64,000 nt of DNA from Alteromonas sp. KUL42 (GTDB taxonomy: Bacteria; Pseudomonadota; Gammaproteobacteria; Enterobacterales; Alteromonadaceae): positions 310,001 through 374,000 of the forward strand of contig NZ_BJKK01000003.1 of NCBI RefSeq assembly GCF_006538325.1, read 5' to 3'. Below, piece by piece: positions 22,026 through 32,046 of the stretch. The position numbers and the translations under genes were made by a program. The notes beneath the pieces are model-generated. The model ran no database searches and was not told the origin of the DNA. It saw nothing but the letters and a program-made list of their open reading frames with translations. Each line of letters begins with the position of its first letter. Within the stretch, counting starts at the first letter, position 1.

Positions 22026-24053
22026 ATGTCAGAAAAACGCCGAATTCTGGTAACCAGTGCGTTGCCATACGCAAATGGCTCTATTCATTTAGGTCACTTG
22101 CTAGAACACATTCAAACCGACATCTGGACTCGTTTTCAGCGCCTTCGCGGAAACGAATGTTACAGTGTTTGCGCCGACGATGCACACGGTACGCCGGTTA
22201 TGCTTAAAGCCCAAGAGCTTGGCATTACACCAGAAGAAATGGTGGCAAGAACGCGTGCTGAACATCACCAAGACCTTGTTGATTTTCACGTAGATTACAA
22301 CAACTACTATGTAACCCATTCGCCAGAAAACAAGGCGTTGTGTGAAGAAATTTACACTCGCTTAGATAACGCAGGTTACATCAGCAAGCGCACTATTAAC
22401 CAATTGTTCGACCCTGAAAAAGAAATGTTCCTTCCAGACCGTTTCGTTAAAGGCACGTGCCCAAGCTGTGAAGCAGAAGATCAAAACGGTGATAGCTGTG
22501 ACGTATGCGGTGCTACTTATAGCCCTACAGAAGTTAAGAACCCGCGCAGTGTGGTATCGGGCGCAACGCCAGTTTTGAAAGAGTCTGAGCACTTCTTCTT
22601 CGATTTGCCGAAATTTGAAGGCATGCTTACAGAGTGGATCCGCTCTGGCGCCCTTCAAGAAGAAATGGCGAACAAGCTACAAGAGTGGTTCACTGAAGGA
22701 CTTCAGCAATGGGACATTAGCCGCGATGCACCTTATTTCGGCTTTGAAATTCCAGGTGCACCAAACAAATTCTTCTATGTTTGGGTAGATGCACCGGTTG
22801 GCTACATGGCCAGCTTCAAAAACTTCTGTGATCAAAACAACCTAGAATTCGACGACTTCTGGAAAGCTGACTCTGAGGCAGAGCTTTACCACTTTATTGG
22901 TAAAGACATTACCTATTTCCACTGCCTGTTTTGGCCAGCCATGCTAGAAGGCGCGGGCTACCGCAAGCCAACTGGCGTAAACATTCACGGTTTTGTGACG
23001 GTAAATGGCGCTAAAATGTCGAAGTCGCGCGGTACGTTTATTAAGGGCCGTACGTATCTTGATCACCTTAACCCAGAATACCTACGCTATTACTTTGCGT
23101 CTAAGTTGGGTGACGGTGTCACTGACATTGACCTAAACTTCACTGATTTTGCACAAAAAGTAAATTCAGACCTCGTCGGTAAAGTGGTAAATATCGCCAG
23201 CCGTTGTGCAAGCTTCATTACTAAACGCTTCGACGGTAAATTATCTGACAACGTTATTGAGCCTGAACTTATTGCTGAGTTCCAAAGCGCGTCAGAAAGC
23301 ATTGCTGCACTTTTCGAAAAACGTAAGTACCACCAAGCGGTGCGCGAGATAATGGCGCTTGCTGACAAAGCAAACCAGTTTATCGACAACAACGCGCCAT
23401 GGGTAACTATTAAAGACGAAAGCAAACAGCAGTTCACTCACGAAGTGTGCTCGCTGGGCATCAACATGTTCCGTCTATTGGTGATTTACTTGAAGCCTGT
23501 TTTGCCTGTACTTGCAGAAAAAGCAGAGGAATTCTTAAACGACTCGCTCGACTGGAATTCATTGCAAACCCTATTGAAAGGCCACTCCATCAACAAGTTT
23601 AAGCCGATGATGCAGCGTGTAGAAATGGAGAAAATTGAAGCCATGGTTGAAGATTCTAAAGAAAGTCTAGCGCCTGCTACACCGGCTATCGACCCTGACA
23701 GCCCACTTGCGAAAGATCCTATCAGCGAAACTATCTCATTTGATGACTTTGCAAAAGTTGATTTGCGTATTGCGCGAATTGCCAATGCAGAGCACGTAGA
23801 AAAAGCCGATAAACTTCTTCGTTTAGAGCTTGATTTGGGCGGCGAGACTCGCCAAGTATTTGCAGGCATTAAGTCTGCTTATTCACCAGAAGCACTTATC
23901 GGTAAGCACACCGTAATGGTGGCAAACCTTGCTCCGCGTAAAATGCGCTTCGGCATGAGTGAAGGTATGGTGTTGGCAGCGGGTCCTGGTGGCGACGAGC
24001 TTTACATTCTTGAGCCGCACGAAGGTGCCAAGCCAGGTATGCGCGTTAAGTAA
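22026..24053 (+). CDS. metG: Methionyl-tRNA synthetase
   Basis: 675 residues from ATG 22026 ([18 protein letters not shown]), nearly the length of E. coli MetG. HIGH-type motif is [16 protein letters not shown] motif is [11 protein letters not shown]. The zinc knuckle is [17 protein letters not shown]. The C-terminal 100 residues ([11 protein letters not shown]... to the end) are the EMAP/Trbp111-like tRNA-binding and dimerisation domain. An upstream in-frame ATG at 21945 would overlap the apbC promoter region and is unlikely. Followed by an intrinsic terminator at 24085. Confidence 0.97.
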   Translation: MSEKRRILVTSALPYANGSIHLGHLLEHIQTDIWTRFQRLRGNECYSVCADDAHGTPVMLKAQELGITPEEMVARTRAEHHQDLVDFHVDYNNYYVTHSPENKALCEEIYTRLDNAGYISKRTINQLFDPEKEMFLPDRFVKGTCPSCEAEDQNGDSCDVCGATYSPTEVKNPRSVVSGATPVLKESEHFFFDLPKFEGMLTEWIRSGALQEEMANKLQEWFTEGLQQWDISRDAPYFGFEIPGAPNKFFYVWVDAPVGYMASFKNFCDQNNLEFDDFWKADSEAELYHFIGKDITYFHCLFWPAMLEGAGYRKPTGVNIHGFVTVNGAKMSKSRGTFIKGRTYLDHLNPEYLRYYFASKLGDGVTDIDLNFTDFAQKVNSDLVGKVVNIASRCASFITKRFDGKLSDNVIEPELIAEFQSASESIAALFEKRKYHQAVREIMALADKANQFIDNNAPWVTIKDESKQQFTHEVCSLGINMFRLLVIYLKPVLPVLAEKAEEFLNDSLDWNSLQTLLKGHSINKFKPMMQRVEMEKIEAMVEDSKESLAPATPAIDPDSPLAKDPISETISFDDFAKVDLRIARIANAEHVEKADKLLRLELDLGGETRQVFAGIKSAYSPEALIGKHTVMVANLAPRKMRFGMSEGMVLAAGPGGDELYILEPHEGAKPGMRVK

Positions 24054-24084
24054 TAACGCAAACTCACAAAGTTACTCAATTTAT

Positions 24085-24130
24085 AAAGCCATGGTGCGGT
24101 CTTAACTGACCCTATCACCATGGCTTTTTT
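24085..24130 (+). terminator. Intrinsic terminator after metG
   Basis: AAAGCCATGGTG and CACCATGGCTTT form a 12-bp stem followed by a T run. A 19-base loop separates the arms. It ends metG transcription. Confidence 0.85.
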
Positions 24131-24201
24131 ATTGTTAGTCACATTCTTTTAATTAGTGCTTATATCCTTGGTGCTTTTATACTTAGCACTTATTTAAATG
24201 A

Positions 24202-25065
24202 CTATTCACCAGAAGCTTGGCGTATTGACGTCGTTCTAACGCTTGCCCCTACAGCAGAAAACTGCGGTTTAAGCTTACGCTTAGGTTTAATGGCGGTCAT
24301 GGGTATTACCCGCTTTTTGGCCAAAATTACATATACTGCACTACACCAAGGCAAATACGTGGGTAGATAAGATGCAATATAGTGCTGCAACTTGGCGGCA
24401 CGTTGCCATTTTTGTTGAAAAAACAAAGTAGAAAACAGAACCTGACGCTGCTCTACAATTTCAAACCCCAATAACTGTAGCCAGTCTTTGATGCGAAAAG
24501 ACGTAAAAAAGCGGGCATCGTGCAGAACATTTCCTTTTTTAACGGGTAAAAACTTCGCAACACCCGCCAAACTCAATGGGTTGAAACCACTGATTATCAC
24601 ATAACCATTTTGTGTAATTACGCGGTCAACCTCGCGTAATATTTCGTGAGGGTCTTGTGCAAAGTCCAGCTCATTGGCAAGTAAAAAGCCGTCAATACTG
24701 TTTTCAGAGAAAGGTAACTGATGAGAATGACCTACCACATAACTTTCATTTTCAAAGGTAACAGGGCGCGCCCTGTTTGCCTCAGTAATTATGCCTTCAG
24801 TAATGTTTCCTTCAATACCACGCTGACTATCACCTACGCCTTGCATTAGCGGTACAGGCGTATAATTAATATGATGTCGAATAGGGCTTTGCTCTAATTT
24901 TATTGAAGCGCTTAAACTGCCAAGTTTAGCAAAGTGATAACCAAAAATGCGCTCGGCATAATCGTTACAAACCGCAGAAATGGCCTGCTGAATATGTGCC
25001 CCAGCGGGAAAATCGCCCCAGCCTGCTGGGTAACGAGGAGGCTTGCTTTTAAATGCTGATCTCAT
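24202..25065 (-). CDS. Class I SAM methyltransferase, YafS-like
   Basis: 287 residues. The catalytic core is in the middle: SYVVGHSHQLPFSENSIDG then FLLANELDFAQDPHEILRE (motif IV-V region) and GYVIISGFNPLSL. It is the YafS-type protein found divergent from gloB in many gammaproteobacteria; the E. coli order yafS-gloB-mltD is reproduced here. The methyl acceptor is not known to me. The Gly-rich motif I is not obvious, as in other members. Divergent from gloB with 86 bp between. Confidence 0.75.
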   Translation of the reverse strand: MRSAFKSKPPRYPAGWGDFPAGAHIQQAISAVCNDYAERIFGYHFAKLGSLSASIKLEQSPIRHHINYTPVPLMQGVGDSQRGIEGNITEGIITEANRARPVTFENESYVVGHSHQLPFSENSIDGFLLANELDFAQDPHEILREVDRVITQNGYVIISGFNPLSLAGVAKFLPVKKGNVLHDARFFTSFRIKDWLQLLGFEIVEQRQVLFSTLFFQQKWQRAAKLQHYIASYLPTYLPWCSAVYVILAKKRVIPMTAIKPKRKLKPQFSAVGASVRTTSIRQASGE

Positions 25066-25151
25066 TTTTGCTCGTCGTGCACATTGGTTGCTCTAGCGTT
25101 CACAAGTCCCTATAGTAACGCATAATTCTACCTACACAAGCAGGTACACCA

Positions 25152-25943
25152 ATGACGACAGACAGCACATTAACCGATATGACAATATTCCCTATTGCCG
25201 CTTTCGATGATAATTACATTTGGTGCATTCACAACGATAAACATGCCGTTGTGGTCGACCCTGGCGATGCAGAGCCGGTTTTGAACTATTTACGTACTCA
25301 CAACTTAGTACTTTCGGCAGTTCTTATTACCCATCACCACCGCGACCACACAGGCGGAATTCCCAAATTGGCTTCTGCCCTGCCGAACTTGCCCATTATA
25401 GGGCCGCGTGGTGGCCATATCCGCGGGATTACCAAGTCGGTATCTCAAGGTGATACGGTCACGTTGCCCTTACTCAATTTAAGCCTTCAAGTTATGGAAG
25501 TGCCCGGCCATACACTTGATCATATCGCGTTTTTTGGACACGACGCGCTGTTTTGTGGCGACACCTTATTTTCTGCCGGTTGCGGGCGTTTGTTTGAAGG
25601 CTCACCCGAGCAAATGCTGCATTCCCTAAACAAGCTTAAACGGCTACCTAACGCCACAAAAGTGTATTGTACCCATGAATATACGCTAGCTAATGTGAAG
25701 TTCGCTTTAGCGGTAGAGCCGAATAATTCAGCCCTTCAGCATTACGCAAATTGGGCACAGGAGAAGCGCAGCAATAACGAGCCTACCCTGCCTAGTAACC
25801 TACAAGAGCAAAAAGCCATTAACCCTTTTTTACGCGCCCATGAACTTTCTGTAAAACACGCTGCCGAAGCCTATTGCGAAAAAAGTTTACGCGACGATGT
25901 GGCAGTTTTTACTGCAGTTCGTCGCTGGAAGGATGAGTTTTAA
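25152..25943 (+). CDS. gloB: Hydroxyacylglutathione hydrolase (glyoxalase II)
   Basis: 263 residues of metallo-beta-lactamase fold. Binuclear metal motif THHHRDHTGG, followed by VPGHTLDHI, FCGDTLFSAGCGRLFEG and YCTHEYT, all classical GloB signatures. It hydrolyses S-lactoylglutathione to lactate and glutathione in methylglyoxal detoxification. About ten residues longer at the N-terminus than E. coli GloB. The context yafS-like/gloB/mltD supports the call. Confidence 0.95.
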   Translation: MTTDSTLTDMTIFPIAAFDDNYIWCIHNDKHAVVVDPGDAEPVLNYLRTHNLVLSAVLITHHHRDHTGGIPKLASALPNLPIIGPRGGHIRGITKSVSQGDTVTLPLLNLSLQVMEVPGHTLDHIAFFGHDALFCGDTLFSAGCGRLFEGSPEQMLHSLNKLKRLPNATKVYCTHEYTLANVKFALAVEPNNSALQHYANWAQEKRSNNEPTLPSNLQEQKAINPFLRAHELSVKHAAEAYCEKSLRDDVAVFTAVRRWKDEF

Positions 25944-26007
25944 TGCAAAAATGCGCTATATGCCGTAACATGGATAGTTTGCAATGCGCCAAGAGGTTTC
26001 TTCATTT

Positions 26008-27684
26008 ATGCAGTTGAAGTTTTTTTCACTTTCTCCCCTACTAACCGCGATATCACTTGCGTTAACGCTGTCGGGTTGTCAGTTAACCAATAACAACACC
26101 GCCAGTGAACAAGTAGAGAGTAACGACACGGCTGCTATTGAAACCTGCGGAGCTATTCATACCAGTGAAGAAGAACTCACAGAATGCGAGCTTGCCAATG
26201 AAGGAGTTTTTGATGTTATTCACCCCAACGATGACCTTCTAGAAGACGCATCTGAGCTTACTGCGCCTGCTGAGGTAGAAGCTGCTGTCGTCATTACCGA
26301 TGTCTGGGAAAGAGCCAGTGCTCATTTTGAGCTACCTATCCCCGATGATGCGCGCGTTGCCGCGCAGCGAAAATGGTATCTTAAACACCCCGAATACATG
26401 GCGCGCGTAGTAAAACGTGCAAAGCCTTTCCTTTATTACATCGTTGAAGAAATTGAAAAGCGCGAAATGCCAATGGAATTGGTATTACTGCCCATTGTCG
26501 AAAGCGCATTTGACCCCTTTGCCTACTCACACGGCCGTGCTGCAGGTATGTGGCAGTTTATTCCTGGTACTGGTAAGCGTTTTGGCATGGAGCAAACTTG
26601 GTGGTATGACGGCAGACGCGACATTATTGCTTCTACCGAAGGCGCAATGGAGTACCTTACTTACTTACATAAAATGTTCGATGGCGATTGGTTACATGCA
26701 CTTGCGGCCTATAACAGTGGCGAAGGACGTGTGCTTAGAGCAGTTAGAAATAACAAGCGTGCGGGAAAACCCACTGATTTCTGGCATTTAGACTTACCTC
26801 GCGAAACCCGTGCCTATGTACCAAAGCTTCTCGCTCTTGCCGATATTTTAAAGAACAAAGCCCAATATGACTTTGCGTGGCCTGAAGTGGAAAACGTGGC
26901 CGTTATTGATGTGGTAGATATTGGCTCTCAGGTCGATCTCGCGTTTGCAGCAGAATTGGCAGGGATGACACTAAAAGAGCTTCACAGTTTAAACCCAGGG
27001 TTTAATCGCTGGGCGACGTCTCCAGATGGACCTCATCGCCTTGTATTGCCACTGGACAAAGCGGAAACATTCTCCAACGCCTTGGCCAAAATAGATAAGA
27101 AAGAGCGCCTAAATTGGGTACGTCACACCGTAAAATCAGGCGATAGCCTTATTAAAATTGCTAAGCAATATCACACAACAGTAAGCGTGATAAAACAGGT
27201 CAACGAACTCGATGGCTCTATGATCCGCATTGGTCAGGCAATTATGGTTCCTGTTGCTCTTCAAGAACTCGATAACTATTCACTGTCGCAAGACCAACGT
27301 CTTGCGCGCTTACAAGGTGGGCAGTCATCAACACCCAAGTTACGTCACACGGTAAAGGCGGGTGATACACTTTGGGATTTAGCACGTAAATACAAAGTGA
27401 GTACCCGAGAGCTTGCGAAGTGGAATGGCATGGCGCCAGGCGATATGCTGCATCCGGGTAAAACGCTCGTTGTAAAGCTAGAAGGTAAAAGCAAAAGTGG
27501 TATAACAAAGCAACTAACTTATACCGTAAGAAACGGCGATTCATTATCTCGTATTGCCAGCAAGTTCAGTGTTAAAGTAAGCGACATAAGCAAGTGGAAT
27601 AATTTAAATGCCAAGCGCTACTTGCAACCAGGTCAAAAGCTGACGCTATATGTTGACGTAACGCGTCTTAGCGCTTCTGGTTAA
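26008..27684 (+). CDS. mltD: Membrane-bound lytic transglycosylase D with three LysM domains
   Basis: A lipoprotein signal peptide ends LTLSGC, giving Cys24 if the start is ATG 26008; ATG 25984 is also possible. The transglycosylase domain has the catalytic glutamate in PIVESAFDP and the GMWQFIPGTGKRFG signature. Three C-terminal LysM repeats begin TVKSGDSLIKIA, TVKAGDTLWDLA and TVRNGDSLSRIA, one more than E. coli MltD, and bind peptidoglycan. An acidic linker separates the lipid anchor from the catalytic domain. It cleaves murein glycan strands from the outer membrane side. Probably transcribed with the next gene (20-bp gap). Confidence 0.93.
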   Translation: MQLKFFSLSPLLTAISLALTLSGCQLTNNNTASEQVESNDTAAIETCGAIHTSEEELTECELANEGVFDVIHPNDDLLEDASELTAPAEVEAAVVITDVWERASAHFELPIPDDARVAAQRKWYLKHPEYMARVVKRAKPFLYYIVEEIEKREMPMELVLLPIVESAFDPFAYSHGRAAGMWQFIPGTGKRFGMEQTWWYDGRRDIIASTEGAMEYLTYLHKMFDGDWLHALAAYNSGEGRVLRAVRNNKRAGKPTDFWHLDLPRETRAYVPKLLALADILKNKAQYDFAWPEVENVAVIDVVDIGSQVDLAFAAELAGMTLKELHSLNPGFNRWATSPDGPHRLVLPLDKAETFSNALAKIDKKERLNWVRHTVKSGDSLIKIAKQYHTTVSVIKQVNELDGSMIRIGQAIMVPVALQELDNYSLSQDQRLARLQGGQSSTPKLRHTVKAGDTLWDLARKYKVSTRELAKWNGMAPGDMLHPGKTLVVKLEGKSKSGITKQLTYTVRNGDSLSRIASKFSVKVSDISKWNNLNAKRYLQPGQKLTLYVDVTRLSASG

Positions 27685-27704
27685 CGCCATCAAAGGACAA
27701 GGAT

Positions 27705-28769
27705 ATGCTTAAAATTAACCGAGAAAATTTGCGCAATAGTCACGAAACGCCTTGGTTAGTTTTAGATTTAGTCATGTTAGGGGTACTTTTTGTCAACCTA
27801 GCATGGCTTATATTCGACTCTTTGTACGCCACCGATTTTGTTTACGGTCAGTTAGGCACCTACTTTCCGGGTCTCATTGACGTCTACGACCCGGTTCACA
27901 ACAACTTCTTGTTGGTTGATTTAGTTTTTATTGCCATCTTTTTTACTGAGTTTTGTTTTCGCTGGATTGTGGCAATTGTTCGTAAAGAACACCTTAGGTG
28001 GTACTTCTTCCCCTTCCTTCATTGGTACGACATTGTAGGTCTTATTCCCACAGGGGCTACCCGACTCTTTCGGTTTCTGCGTATATTTTCAATTCTGCAC
28101 AGGCTACACAAGTTCGAAATAATCGACCTAAACCAAACCGCTATTTTTCGCTTCTTTGCCTTTTATGCCGACGTATTTGTTGAAGAGTTAAGTGATCGCA
28201 TTGTTGTAAAAGTACTTAGCGATGCTCAAAAAGACATTTCAGCTGGCTCTCCTTTACTGGATGACATTAACGATCACGTATTAGCCCCCAGACGCCCCGT
28301 AATTACCCAGTGGCTTGCAGGTGTAATTAACCATTTAGGCAAATCGATTAGTAGTGACGAGCACGGCGAAGTTATTCGTGAGCATGTGCGTAAAAGTGTT
28401 GGTAAAGCAGTGCGCAGTAATGCCCAAGTTTCAACACTCAATTACTTGCCTGTTATTGGGCGTACTATTGAAAACACACTAGAGGAGTCAGTGACCGATA
28501 TTGTTACCGCGTCATTGGTTAACTTGTTAAGCGACTTAGACGCACAGCGCATTGATCACTTTATCTCAGTGGGTATGCACGATTACACGCCTACAGCCGA
28601 TGCGCTAGACAAAGAAGTGCTCAGTGTAGTGAATGAATGTTTAGAATTGGTCAAAGCCCATGTGTCACAGCAGCGCTGGAAGTCACATTTAACGGATAAA
28701 GAATCTTCTATTCCTGCAACCGATCCATCAGATGAATCAGAATTAAAAGCGGATAGCACCCCAAGATAA
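27705..28769 (+). CDS. Inner membrane protein with voltage-sensor-like helices, no pore seen
   Basis: 354 residues. The first 150 hold membrane segments resembling S1-S4 of ion-transport domains. FLLVDLVFIAIFFTEFCFRW is S2-like, HWYDIVGLIPTG is S3-like, and RLFRFLRIFSILHRLHK is a positively charged S4-like helix with Arg/Lys every third or fourth residue. No pore or selectivity sequence follows. The C-terminal 200 residues are soluble and helical. AAGGA precedes ATG by 7 bases. Downstream of mltD in an apparent operon, so a cell-envelope role is possible. Function unknown. Confidence 0.6.
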   Translation: MLKINRENLRNSHETPWLVLDLVMLGVLFVNLAWLIFDSLYATDFVYGQLGTYFPGLIDVYDPVHNNFLLVDLVFIAIFFTEFCFRWIVAIVRKEHLRWYFFPFLHWYDIVGLIPTGATRLFRFLRIFSILHRLHKFEIIDLNQTAIFRFFAFYADVFVEELSDRIVVKVLSDAQKDISAGSPLLDDINDHVLAPRRPVITQWLAGVINHLGKSISSDEHGEVIREHVRKSVGKAVRSNAQVSTLNYLPVIGRTIENTLEESVTDIVTASLVNLLSDLDAQRIDHFISVGMHDYTPTADALDKEVLSVVNECLELVKAHVSQQRWKSHLTDKESSIPATDPSDESELKADSTPR

Positions 28770-28846
28770 TGGCCGTTTTTTTTGCGCGGTTTATAAGAAG
28801 CATCACCCGATAAGCATCAACCTCTCTCCAGAAATATCAACACAAA

Positions 28847-28872
28847 AAAAGCCTACACAGAGGTAGGCTTTT
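28847..28872. terminator. Bidirectional terminator between convergent genes
   Basis: AAAGCCTAC and GTAGGCTTT form a 9-bp stem with a 6-base loop, A-rich on the left and T-rich on the right. It serves both the membrane-protein gene and cysS. Confidence 0.85.
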
Positions 28873-28901
28873 GAATCATTGATATATAAAGCGTTAACAC
28901 T

Positions 28902-30284
28902 TTACGCTTTGCGCCACGTCGTCCCGTTAGGGCCGTCTTCTAGTACTACGCCTTTGGCATTTAGTGCATCACGTGCGGCATCGGCTGCCGCCCAATCTTT
29001 CGCTGCGCGTGCATCGTTGCGCTGTTTAATTAATGCTTCAATTTCCGCTGCTTCGTCATCGTTGCCACTACCGCCTTTTAAGAAAGCGTCTGGATCGCTT
29101 TGTAGCATACCCAAAATAGCACCTAAGCCTTTAAGCACAGCAGCTAATTTACCCGCTTCTGCCGCATTTTCTTTCTGACGGTTAAGTTCACGGGCCACAT
29201 CAAACAACACAGAAAATGCTTCAGGTACGTTTAAGTCGTCATTCATTGCACTTTCAAAGCGCGCCAAATAGCCGCCGTGCGATAAGTCGGTGCTTTCATC
29301 AATAGCCACACCGCGTAATGCCGTGTACAAGCGCTCTAAAGCCGCTTTTGCCTGTGTGATGTTGTCCTGCGAGTAACTTAGCTGGCTGCGATAATGCGCA
29401 GACATCAAGAAAAAGCGCAAGGTTTCAGCGTCATGCTGTTTTAATACATCGCGTAACGTAAAGAAATTGCCTAACGATTTCGACATTTTCTCGTCGTTTA
29501 CTTGCACCATACCCGTGTGCATCCACACATTTACATAGGGTGTGTCATACGCACAGCACGACTGGGCCACTTCGTTTTCATGGTGAGGAAAAATAAGATC
29601 AGAACCTCCGCCGTGAATATCAAAGTGTGCACCCAAATGTTTATGGTTCATCGCCGAACATTCAATGTGCCAACCCGGGCGCCCCTCTCCCCATGGGGAT
29701 GACCATGCAGGCTCTCCAGGTTTTGTTGATTTCCACAGCACAAAATCAAGTGGGTCGTCTTTACCAGCAGCAACCTCAACACGGGCACCTGCATTTAGCT
29801 GTTCAAGATCTTGTTTGCTTAACTTGCCGTAATTTTCGTACTTACTTACGTCAAATAGCACATCGCCGCTTTGAGCTTGATACGCATAGCCTTTTTCCAC
29901 CAAGCGTTCAATAATAGCGATGATCTCATCCATGTGGCCGCTTACTGTGGGCTCTACATCTGGCTCTAGCAAGTTAATGGCAGCAAAGTCTTCGTGCATC
30001 ATCGCAATGGTGCGCTTAGTTAATGCTTCAAAGCTTTCGCCATTGTCGTTCGCACGCGCAATAATTTTGTCGTCAATGTCGGTGATGTTACGTACGTACT
30101 TAACGTCAAGACCTAAGTGGCGCATGTAACGCACTAGCGTATCGAAGCTTAAATAGGTTCTCGCATGCCCCATGTGACACACGTCATACACAGTAATACC
30201 ACACACGTACAAACCCACTTTCCCTTCTTCAAGCGGTACAAATTTCGCTTTTTCACGGGTTCGGGTATTGTAAAGATGTAGCAT
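28902..30284 (-). CDS. cysS: Cysteinyl-tRNA synthetase
   Basis: 460 residues from ATG 30284 ([12 protein letters not shown]), matching the E. coli length and N-terminus; AGGAA lies 8 bases upstream. A longer frame to 30320 is rejected. HIGH motif [14 protein letters not shown] motif [11 protein letters not shown], zinc ligands C in YVCGITVYD and [11 protein letters not shown], and HENEVAQS. C-terminal DALR-like anticodon domain. Divergent from ppiB, the same arrangement as in E. coli (cysS-ppiB-lpxH neighbourhood). Confidence 0.96.
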   Translation of the reverse strand: MLHLYNTRTREKAKFVPLEEGKVGLYVCGITVYDVCHMGHARTYLSFDTLVRYMRHLGLDVKYVRNITDIDDKIIARANDNGESFEALTKRTIAMMHEDFAAINLLEPDVEPTVSGHMDEIIAIIERLVEKGYAYQAQSGDVLFDVSKYENYGKLSKQDLEQLNAGARVEVAAGKDDPLDFVLWKSTKPGEPAWSSPWGEGRPGWHIECSAMNHKHLGAHFDIHGGGSDLIFPHHENEVAQSCCAYDTPYVNVWMHTGMVQVNDEKMSKSLGNFFTLRDVLKQHDAETLRFFLMSAHYRSQLSYSQDNITQAKAALERLYTALRGVAIDESTDLSHGGYLARFESAMNDDLNVPEAFSVLFDVARELNRQKENAAEAGKLAAVLKGLGAILGMLQSDPDAFLKGGSGNDDEAAEIEALIKQRNDARAAKDWAAADAARDALNAKGVVLEDGPNGTTWRKA

Positions 30285-30437
30285 GTCTATATTTCCTGTA
30301 TATGTCATTTTGGGGCGCAAAGTTTAGCACTGTCACCATTTAAATGGTATTGCTAATGGCAAGGCTTTTGCTCCTCAGGGCTTTTATGCGCTACAATTCG
30401 CGCACATATTTACGTTAACACACAGGACACAACCACA

Positions 30438-30932
30438 ATGGTTACGTTAAAAACAAATTTTGGTGATATCAAACTAGAACTTTTTGCAGACAAAGCGCCT
30501 AAAACAGTAGCGAATTTTCTAGCTTATGTAGAAGATGGTTTCTTTGATAACACTATTTTTCACCGTGTAATCAACAACTTCATGATCCAAGGTGGCGGCT
30601 TCACAACAGATATGGATCAAAAAGAAACAAAAGATCCTATTGAAAACGAAGCTGACAATGGCGTTGCAAATGAAATGGGCACTATTGCTATGGCGCGTAC
30701 ACAAGACCCGCATTCAGCAACAGCGCAGTTTTTCATTAACGTGAACAACAATGACTTCCTTAACCATTCAGGCAAAAGCGTTAATGGTTGGGGTTACTGT
30801 GCATTCGGTAAAGTTGTTGAAGGTATGGACGTTGTTGAAAAAATTAAAGCGGTTAAAACAGGTAATCACGGTTATCACCAAGACGTACCTGTAGAGCCAG
30901 TAATCATTGAATCAGCAACGGTTTCTGAATAA
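30438..30932 (+). CDS. ppiB: Peptidyl-prolyl cis-trans isomerase B (cyclophilin)
   Basis: 164 residues, the size of E. coli PpiB. Cyclophilin active-site segments are present: [15 protein letters not shown] (catalytic Arg), [18 protein letters not shown] and [16 protein letters not shown]. No signal peptide, so the cytoplasmic form. It assists proline isomerisation in protein folding. Followed by a strong terminator and lpxH. Confidence 0.96.
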   Translation: MVTLKTNFGDIKLELFADKAPKTVANFLAYVEDGFFDNTIFHRVINNFMIQGGGFTTDMDQKETKDPIENEADNGVANEMGTIAMARTQDPHSATAQFFINVNNNDFLNHSGKSVNGWGYCAFGKVVEGMDVVEKIKAVKTGNHGYHQDVPVEPVIIESATVSE

Positions 30933-30956
30933 GCCTTTGTAAAAACACGCTCTAGA

Positions 30957-30983
30957 GCCGCATTATCGCAATGCGGCTTTTTT
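30957..30983 (+). terminator. Intrinsic terminator after ppiB
   Basis: GCCGCATT and AATGCGGC make an 8-bp stem with a 5-base loop, directly followed by T6-7. It ends 21 bases before lpxH. Confidence 0.85.
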
Positions 30984-31003
30984 AACCACTTCAAAGATTT
31001 CAT

Positions 31004-31730
31004 ATGCCGTTTACCTACTTTATTGCCGATTTACATTTAAGCGCAGACCGACCTGATATAACGCGCTGTTTAATGCAATTTTTACAAACAGATGCCATCA
31101 ACGCAGATGCGCTTTACGTACTTGGCGACCTTTTTGAAGTATGGATAGGCGATGACAATGTAACCCCCTTTAATACAGAGATAGCAAACGCATTTAAGGC
31201 GGTAAGCGCACATTGTCCCGTTTACTTTATTCACGGTAACCGCGACTTCGCCATACGCGACAAGTGGCTAAATAAAGCAGGCATGACATTACTAAACGAA
31301 CAAGAAGTCATTGATTTATATGGCACACCTACCCTTTTAACTCATGGTGATGAGTTATGTACAAAAGACGTGGCCTATCAAAAATTTAGAAAGAAATCTC
31401 GCGGGTGGTGGTGGCCACGACTAATGCTTGCCTTGCCGTTATGGTATCGCCAACGGGTTGCAAATAACGGACGTGCTCAAAGCTAAAAAAAACCAAACGC
31501 ACTTAAAACCAGAAATTATGGATGTAACGCCAGAAGAAGTTGTGAAGGCAATGGAAAAATGGCAGGTGCAGCGCATGATCCACGGCCATACGCACAGACC
31601 CAACATTCATGAGTTAACTGCAAATAACAAACCCGCCACCAGAATTGTGTTAGGCGATTGGTACGATCAAGGCAGTGTTTTGAAGGTCACACCCAATGGG
31701 GTTATGTTACAACATCACAATTTTATCTAA
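31004..31730 (+). pseudogene. lpxH: UDP-2,3-diacylglucosamine diphosphatase LpxH, apparently frameshifted
   Basis: The frame from 31004 gives the N-terminal two thirds (FIADLHLSADRPD, GDLFEVWIGDD, HGNRDF, THGDELC), stopping at 31486. The rest continues in another frame to 31730 ([29 protein letters not shown]). Together they equal a normal LpxH of about 240 residues with all metal ligands. The shift lies near 31479-31492, where CAAAGCTAAAAAAAA holds A3 and A8 runs; removing one A from the A3 run restores [13 protein letters not shown]. LpxH makes lipid X in lipid A synthesis and is normally essential, so a true break would be surprising. A read error is the simplest explanation. Confidence 0.85.
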
Positions 31731-32046
31731 TAAAATCTAGCACTTACGTCATACCGAAACATTATTTTTTTGTGACAAAAGTAAAAATTACTCCTCTCAA
31801 CATTGATTAACTAAGTTATTAATTTTAAAGATTTATTGAAAATACGATTCAGTGTTTTAGGTATGCCAGTTCATTCAATTATGACATTTATGACAGTTTA
31901 GAAATAATTCTGTCAAAGAAGTGTCACCCCTTCCCCCTACGCTCTTGTGCGTTTTGTAACTGCAGCTCAGAAAATTTTAATAACGCTCAGTACTACAAAC
32001 TAGACATCCCCAAAACCGATTTTAATAACACGTTTAGGAAACAATC
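31731..32046. other. 316-base regulatory region upstream of the phosphatase pair
   Basis: AT-rich region between lpxH and the first alkaline phosphatase. It holds the Pho box at 31910-31928. A second pair of TGTCAT-like words in the opposite orientation (ATGACATTTATGACAG, 31881-31896) has 9-base rather than 11-base spacing and may be an extra weak PhoB site. No coding frame is supported. Confidence 0.5.
31910..31928 (+). promoter_or_regulatory. Probable Pho box
   Basis: CTGTCAAAGAAGTGTCACC contains two TGTCA words exactly 11 bases apart, the spacing of PhoB half-sites, with an A-rich centre. It lies 119 bp upstream of the alkaline phosphatase start. Phosphate-starvation control of these genes is the natural reading. 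Confidence 0.65.
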
